Shown piece by piece: positions 58,823 to 64,000 of a DNA stretch of 64,000 nucleotides. Source of the stretch: Cotesia glomerata. Its lineage: Eukaryota; Arthropoda; Insecta; Hymenoptera; Braconidae. The stretch covers positions 29,871,152-29,935,151 of the forward strand of contig NC_058160.1 of NCBI RefSeq assembly GCF_020080835.1. Reading direction: 5' to 3'. The notes below the pieces were generated by a model, which made no database searches, had not been told where the DNA came from, and saw only the letters and a program-made list of their open reading frames with translations. Every line of letters starts with the position of its first letter. Within the stretch, counting starts at the first letter, position 1. Both the position numbers and the translations under genes were made by a program.

Positions 58823-60027
58823 ATATCGCGTGACTAATGCAAAAAGGGTGCATAGCTACACGTTAGTAGGGATCCATGCTAAAAGGGCGCATAAAAAAAT
58901 TTTTTTTTGTCATTCTTCTTGAAATCACTCGAAACACAAAGATCTGTAAAAAAAAAAATTCGAGTATCCTAAAGCTAAAAGGGTGTAACTCAAGACATGC
59001 GCCCTTTTAGCTTTTAGAAAAGTAGTGCCTAAAGCTAAAAGGGCACAAAAAAAATTTAAGTTTTTATAAAAAATTTTGATAAATTTGAAAAATTTCCTAA
59101 CAGCCCGTCCCTACACGGAAAGAACAAGATTACACTGGGTATCATCCCAGATTATACTCAGTGATATCTGTGGTGAAAAAAAATTTCAGATAGTAGCTAG
59201 AAAAATCCAGATTATACTGCGTGATATCTGGATAATACTCATTGTAATCTGGATTATACTAACTACTATCTGAAATTTGTTTTTACTCAATATAATCCGG
59301 GATGATATCCAGTGTCATCTTGTTCTTTTCGCGTACGATTGCAGCTTTATATTTCTCTTCTAGACAAAGAAGAATTTTGAAAAAAACGCTCTGCTACGTA
59401 ATAGATTTTTTAATTATTTATTTCGTCTAGCAGGGTGTTTTTTTCAAAATTCTCATTTTTTTAAAAGAAAAACATAAAACTTCAATAGCTTTATACTCAT
59501 GAATGTACCGAGGATAGTACCGTTTCTCGAAGTGAGTGCGACGCGAGAAAAAGAGGGGATCGGCTGTTTTTAAGTACATAAACAATATTGGAAAAATAAT
59601 AATTTTTAACTACTTTTATACAAGCAATGGATAATTAAATTAATCGAAAAATAATGGGATTGAAATAGTTTTCAAATAAAAAATAAATTAATACAATCAC
59701 GCAGATTTTGCAATTTTTTAAAAATATTTTTAATTGTAATTTTAAAAGAGTGTATGTTGAGTTAGAATACGCCTCTTTCATGTAAATCTACCGTTTTTTT
59801 TTTATTTTTAGGCTAAAAATGAGCATTTTAATTAATTATTTAGAAAATAAATTTATAAGCCCTTTTAGCTTTAGGTCATGAAATTTTCAAATTCCTATAA
59901 TTAGAGACATACGCCCTTTTAGCTTTAGGAAATCAATGCTTGATTTTTCGACGAAGAATATGTCAACTAGTTGATTGGTGATAAAAAAAAAAAATTATGC
60001 GCCCTTTTTGCATTAGTCACGCGATAT
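58823..60027. mobile_element. 1.2 kb TIR element inserted in the LINE relic
   Basis: Left end ATATCGCGTGACTAATGCAA then AAAGGGTGCATA; right end TATGCGCCCTTTTTGCATTA then GTCACGCGATAT, a near-perfect inverted repeat of over 30 bases. Target duplication is ambiguous (TA or TATA). The decamer GCTAAAAGGG or its complement recurs inside at 58878, 58974, 59002, 59034, 59860 and 59913, matching the AAAAAGGG of the ends. No transposase ORF, so non-autonomous. MITE A copy 2 is nested inside. Confidence 0.8.
59114..59333. mobile_element. MITE family A, copy 2
   Basis: Ends CACGGAAAGAACAAGATTAC and GTCATCTTGTTCTTTTCGCG, inverted. Same interior as 478-740 but about 40 bases shorter, lacking one of the repeated TATACTCATTATAATC pieces. 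It is nested in the 1.2 kb TIR element, which is nested in the LINE relic. Confidence 0.8.
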
Positions 60028-60400
60028 AAAGAAATCAGTAAAAAGAATGCCTATTACAATGCTATCAAATATTTTAATGAGTTGCCACTTAGCTTAAAGA
60101 ATCTAACAGGAAAGAAAAAATATATTAGAGAAAAGCTAACTGTCTGGTATAGGGAGGAAGGGATTTTTGCCTCGGGATAAACATAAATATTTTCACTTAT
60201 ATTTAGATTTACGTTTTGTTATTATTTTTTTTATTTTGTTATTATTTTTTATATCGTTCAATTTTTATATTTTAAAATTTATATTCATACCCTATATATT
60301 ATATTTTATATTGTAACCAGTCCCATACACAGTTGACATTTCTCAACTCTATGGGACACGACTAAATCGTGTATTAATACTGGTAAATAAATTGAAATAT
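60028..60400 (+). pseudogene. LINE relic, part 2 (C-terminus and 3' tail)
   Basis: It resumes with YYNAIKYFNELPLSLKNLTG then KKKYIREKLTVWYREE and stops at TAA 60178-60180. The ..FNxLPxxLK......FKxxLxxWL-type ending is typical of Jockey/CR1-like ORF2. The tail ends AATACTGGTAAATAAATTGA, a common LINE 3' terminus. With 58486-58822 it forms one broken element. Confidence 0.75.
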
Positions 60401-60404
60401 TTAA

Positions 60405-60545
60405 ATAAGATATTTTTTATTGATAAGTTGAGCAGGTATAAAATTATCAAATTGGTAAAAAAAATAATTGAAGAGTTTAAATAAATAATTTTAAATATAA
60501 AGCTTTGATTTTTGGATGATTAAAGTACTATGCCTTAATTAATCC
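60405..60545. repeat. direct repeat flanking LINE relic, right copy
   Basis: Counterpart of 58247-58390 and probably part of the poc1 3' UTR. It contains AATAAA on the minus strand at 60421-60416, 172 bases past the poc1 stop. Confidence 0.55.
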
Positions 60546-60592
60546 CATGGTATTTTCGACGATCCAGATCCTCGACAGGTTTCTCGATAAAA

Positions 60593-60901
60593 TTAACTCA
60601 CCAACAATTCATGCTTACTCTCTCTGTCTTTGTTCTTCAACAACTCATCAGAGCCTTCAGTCTCATCTCCAAACTGCAGAGACTTCAATTCCTTTTCAAT
60701 CTCCTCTGTTTCAACGGAGCTTCTTTTGATTTGAGATCTTCGAGTGTCATGCTGTTCCAAATTGGACTCCCAGATAAGCAGCTCCTTATCTCGACCTCCG
60801 GAGGCAAAGTACCTGCCATCAGGAGAAAATGATACTGAAGAAACACCACCTGTGTGTCCTTTGAGAGTGTAAATAGGTCTTCCTTCCAATATATCCAAGA
60901 T
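60593..60901 (-). CDS. poc1: POC1-type WD40 centriolar protein, exon 4
   Basis: Residues 254-355. ILDILEGRPIYTLKGHTGGV..SFSPDGRYFASGGRDKELLIWESN is the last WD repeat and closes a seven-bladed propeller. A charged linker (SSVETEEIEKELKSLQFGDE..KNKDRESKHELL) then runs to TAA at 60595-60593. The acceptor is CCAAACAG|ATC (60901). The sequence before the stop, GAATTGTTG|gtgagtta, is a good splice donor (60602/60601). The true C-terminus may therefore be spliced to another exon, since POC1 proteins usually end in a conserved coiled coil that is not seen here. I could not find that coiled coil down to 58090. Confidence 0.82.
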   Translation of the reverse strand: MLDILEGRPIYTLKGHTGGVSSVSFSPDGRYFASGGRDKELLIWESNLEQHDTRRSQIKRSSVETEEIEKELKSLQFGDETEGSDELLKNKDRESKHELLVS

Positions 60902-60977
60902 CTGTTTGGTTTATAAATATTGTGGTGATTATTTTTGCGATACTACGATAATTATTGGAAAAAAAAAATAAAATTAC

Positions 60978-61177
60978 CTTCATTGTTGAATCTTCGGAAG
61001 CAGTTATCATGAAATTACCATTAGGGTGGTAAGAAATTTTATTTACAACATCAGTATGTGCCTGGTAATACTGATGCAGCGAGCCAGTGCGAAGCTCGTA
61101 TATTTTAACAGACCCATCGGTGTTAGCCGTACCAATGGCTCCTCCAGAAGGATGAAAGTCAACGTATGTTGCTGGTC
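60978..61177 (-). CDS. poc1: POC1-type WD40 centriolar protein, exon 3
   Basis: Residues 188-253: GPATYVDFHPSGGAIGTANT, DGSVKIYELRTGSLHQYYQA, HTDVVNKISYHPNGNFMITA, SEDSTMK. Two WD repeats; HPSG..IGTANTDGSVKIYELRT..LHQYYQAH..VN is the diagnostic POC1 stretch. The acceptor is TTATTTCAG|GA (phase 1) and the donor AAG|gtaatt (phase 0). The 200-base length fits both neighbours. Confidence 0.92.
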
Positions 61178-62496
61178 CTGAAATAAATTACACAATTTAT
61201 CATGACTTAGGTAACTTGTAAACTATAAATAAATAAAATTTTGTTTTATTAAATAATGACTTCTGTTAAATTGCACTGTACTTTCTAAACTATTGACGTT
61301 TTTAAAGATATAAGCTCATCCTGATGTTACACTCATCAAGAGCTTTCATTTGAGTACCCACATGCATTTTTGATATATTTTTCATATATACATATATATA
61401 AATATATGAAATATATAAAAAAATTGATGTGGGTACTCAAATGAAAGGTCTCGATGAGTGTATCATCGGGATGAGCTTATATCTTTAAAATTATCATTAT
61501 TTGACAAGATACAATGTAATTTCTTCATTATTGATATTTTTTAAGATATAAGCTCATTTCGATGTTACACTCATTGAGACCTTTCATTTAAGTACCCACA
61601 TGCATTTTTGATATATTTTTCATATATACATATATATAATATATATAAATATATGAAATATATGAAAAATTGATGTGGATACTCAAATGAAAGGTCTCGA
61701 TGAGTGTATCATCGGGATGAGCTTATATCTTTAAAATTATCATTATTTGACAAGATACAATGTAATTTCTTCATTATTGACATTTTTTAAGATATAAGCT
61801 CATTTTGATGTTACACTCATCGAGACCTTTCATTTAAGTACCCACATGCATTTTTGATATATTTTTCATATATACATATATATAAATATATGAAATATAT
61901 GAAAAATTGATGTGGGTACTCAAATGAAAGGTCTCGATGAGTGTATCATCGGAATGAGCTTATATCTTTAAAATTATCATTATTTGACAAGATACAATGT
62001 AATTTCTTCATTATTGATATTTTTTAAGATATAAGCTCATTTCGATGTTACACTCATCGAGACCTTTCATTTAAGTACCCACATGCATTTTTGATATATT
62101 TTTCATATATACATATATATAAATATATGAAAAATTGATGTGGGTACTCAAATGAAAGGTCTCGATGAGTGTATCATCGGGATGAGCTTATATCTTTAAA
62201 ATTATCATTATTTGACAAGATAAAATGTAATTTCTTCATTATTGACATTTTTTAAGATATAAGCTCATTTCGATGTTACACTCATCGAGACCTTTCATTT
62301 AAGTACCCACATGCATTTTTGATATATTTTTCATATATACATATATATAAATATATGAAATATATGAAAAATTGATGTGGGTACTCAAATGAAAGGTCTC
62401 GATGAGTGTATCATCGGGATGAGCTTATATCTTTAAAAATCTCAATAGTTCACGAGATACAAAGTCATTAATTGTAACAAAAAAAATTTTAAGTAC
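61178..62496. other. poc1 intron 2
   Basis: Phase 1 intron almost entirely filled by a five-unit Helitron-like palindrome array (61205-62470). Splice signals on both sides are intact (donor AAAG|gtactt, acceptor TTATTTCAG), so the insertion is presumably tolerated. Confidence 0.8.
61205..62470 (-). mobile_element. Helitron-like element, copy 8 (five palindromic units)
   Basis: Five consecutive palindromes with centres near 61400, 61650, 61880, 62120 and 62360, alternating with the spacer TTTGACAAGATACAATGTAA then TTTCTTCATTATTGA. The units are highly alike, pointing to recent tandem amplification inside the element. Both termini are eroded: a trace of the 3' side (ACTTGTAAACTATAAATAAA, about 61210) but no hairpin, and no TCTATATT 5' end. 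Confidence 0.75.
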
Positions 62497-62707
62497 CTTT
62501 CAGCTCGGTGATTGTTCTGATACATTGACCAGCAGCTACATCCCATAATTTAATACTTTTGTCTTCACTACAAGAGACAATCAAACGACTGTCTGGTGAA
62601 AATCTGACACAGTGGACCCAGTGTGTGTGACCTACGTATGAAGTTAGGAATCTGCGCTGGTGGATTTTCCATAATTTGATCACCTTATCATTGGATGATG
62701 TTATCAG
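62497..62707 (-). CDS. poc1: POC1-type WD40 centriolar protein, exon 2
   Basis: Residues 117-186: LITSSNDKVIKLWKIHQRRF, LTSYVGHTHWVHCVRFSPDS, RLIVSCSEDKSIKLWDVAAG, QCIRTITELK. Fourth and part of the fifth WD blades. GH..WV.C.RFSPD.RLIVSCSEDK.IKLWD is strongly POC1-like. The acceptor is TTAATTGCAG|CTG (phase 0) and the donor AAAG|gtactt (phase 1). Confidence 0.92.
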
Positions 62708-63076
62708 CTGCAATTAATTTAATGAATAAACAAATTGTCTATAGAAAAAAATATATGGTGGTGAATTTAAAAGATATCTGTCAATTTTTTAGATTTTTGT
62801 AACAATTAAATTATTATAAAAAAATTTTAATTGAAAAATTCCAAGTTTAGAGATTAAAAAAAATTACAAGTGCAAATTTTTTTAATAACGAATTTGCAAT
62901 AACATTTATTTTTGATTTTTATAAAGAAATTTTAATTCAAAAATTTGACATCTAGAGATTAAAAAAAAATCACAAGTGTAAATTTTTTAAATATTTTTTT
63001 TGTAATAAAAATTTTTAAAAAATTGTCAGGTGTCAGCTGATTAGAGTATCTTAAAAATAAATACAAATAGAAATAC
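62708..63076. other. poc1 intron 1 with MITE
   Basis: Phase 0 intron. 62768-63048 is a palindromic GACAGCTG-type MITE: starts GATATCTGTCAATTTTTTAG, ends AATTGTCAGGTGTCAGCTGA then TTAGAGTATC. It has two internal copies of an AGAGATTAAAAAAAAT..CACAAGTG block. Confidence 0.65.
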
Positions 63077-63424
63077 CTCTTTTCCATCAGAAGAAAATTG
63101 AACCGAGCGTACCGCGCTGGTATGAGCTCTGAAACCCAAGGATTCTCCACGAACTTTGGGAACCCAGACCCTAACAGTCCTGTCCTGAGAAGCAGTTGCC
63201 ACCAGTTCACCAGAGGGCGCGTAGTCTACGTCATTTATAGCCTCAGAATGCCCGACGTAGCGATTGCACCGGGAGTTGTTGTTGAAGTTGTAGACAATGA
63301 AAGACTTGTCCAAGCTACTCGTCGCGACCTTCAGTTCCTCGGGGTGAAACTTTACACTTGTTATGTCTTTCTTGTGTCCTATAAAATTTTTCAGCACTAC
63401 CGGGTCGTCTTCCGTGCCCGACAT
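63077..63424 (-). CDS. poc1: POC1-type WD40 centriolar protein, exon 1 (start)
   Basis: ATG at 63424; residues 1-116. MSGTEDDPVVLKNFIGHKKD.., SSLDKSFIVYNF, RYVGHSEAINDVDYAPSGEL, VATASQDRTVRVWVPKVRGE, SLGFRAHTSAVRSVQFSSDG. The first three WD blades, with RVWVPKVRGES.GFRAHT..VRSVQF..DG, are characteristic of POC1 (Proteome of Centriole 1). The whole protein is 355 residues with seven blades. POC1 proteins bind centrioles and basal bodies and stabilise their microtubule triplets; this is taken from the family. The start agrees with the usual length before blade 1. Donor GAG|gtattt at 63076, phase 0. Confidence 0.93.
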
Positions 63425-64000
63425 TGTTTTTTTTTTATTTGGCTGTTACTAATTTACTTTATTTATCCGATTACCGGACGGCTAGACACCTCGTTTTTAT
63501 TTTTCTAAATAATTACCGCGCGAAAGTTTGAGCTAACCTTACTTTTTACTTTGGAGTTTTTGGTTGCTATGTTAAGTTACTACAAACAAAATAATTAGTG
63601 TTTTATCAATCACCGGTGTATTTATTATAATTTATGAAGTAATGTGACACTTTGTTGGTTTAATAAACGTGAGTAAATTTTTTTTACTGAGAATTTGTTT
63701 CACGAGTTCATTCAATGGATATGACAGTTGGAATAATATTTTCAAACATGCGAATGCGACCACGCGTGAGGAGAAATGTATATTGTGTGTAAATAATAAG
63801 AAGGGGAAGGGGAATTCGAGCTCAGAGCTCTTGTAAATTTTAATAAATAATAGTTTAAAAAAACTAAAAACACGCTTTTTATAGAAAACCAAACTAAAAA
63901 ATAGAAAATAAATTTAAATTAAGAATAGTGTTAAAAATTTCAATAAATATAAATTAATAATAGTGTAAATAAAAAAAATGTATTTTATTTTAAAAAAAGC
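63425..64000. other. poc1 upstream region
   Basis: Presumed poc1 5' UTR and promoter (63425-63600), with CGATTACCGGACGGCTAGAC near 63468. The rest is AT-rich, with CATGCGAATGCGACCACGCG near 63748 and a GAGCTCAGAGCTC palindrome at 63818-63830. ORFs here look like chance. Confidence 0.45.

Noticed and set aside
63098..63508. 136-codon plus-strand ORF over poc1 exon 1
   Set aside because: Antisense of the WD40-coding exon; the minus-strand WD repeats explain the openness.

Overview
This is a eukaryotic, intron-rich and strongly AT-rich window. The gene content is animal, and the gene structure and repeats fit an insect. A parasitoid hymenopteran is my best guess, inferred from the AT bias, an ankyrin/PRANC-type gene relic and the many Helitron-like and MITE insertions. 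Nothing in the sequence fixes the species.

Three protein-coding genes can be assembled exon by exon with matching splice phases. (1) 1603-54915, minus strand: a cordon-bleu (COBL) family actin regulator with nine coding exons and about 1751 residues. It has an N-terminal Cobl ubiquitin-like fold, proline-rich KRAP-like motifs, a long Asn-rich disordered region and one C-terminal WH2-like actin-binding motif. A tiny first coding exon is separated from exon 2 by a 31 kb intron. (2) 57604-58089, plus strand: an ATOX1/ATX1-type copper chaperone of 72 residues in three exons, with the MTCEGC copper site. (3) 60593-63424, minus strand: a POC1-type centriolar WD40 protein, four exons and seven WD repeats. 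cobl and Atox1 are divergent across 54916-57603. Atox1 and poc1 are convergent across 58090-60592. The three genes have unrelated jobs (actin nucleation, copper delivery, centriole assembly) and no operon-like logic applies.

Most of the rest, above all the cobl introns, is repetitive DNA. The dominant family has eight copies plus a solo 5' end and carries Helitron hallmarks: a TCTATATTATTAAG 5' end, a 3' hairpin GCAGTCAC-ATA-GTGACTGC followed by CTAG, and insertion between A and T. Its interior is an array of one to five long palindromes of about 240 bp each. Other families are several MITEs, a tRNA-derived SINE, a dispersed ~180 bp satellite, a LINE 3' relic split by a 1.2 kb DNA element, and foldback elements. 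A PRANC-type gene relic at 12703-13751 is interrupted by a SINE. A few orphan ORFs are reported with low confidence.
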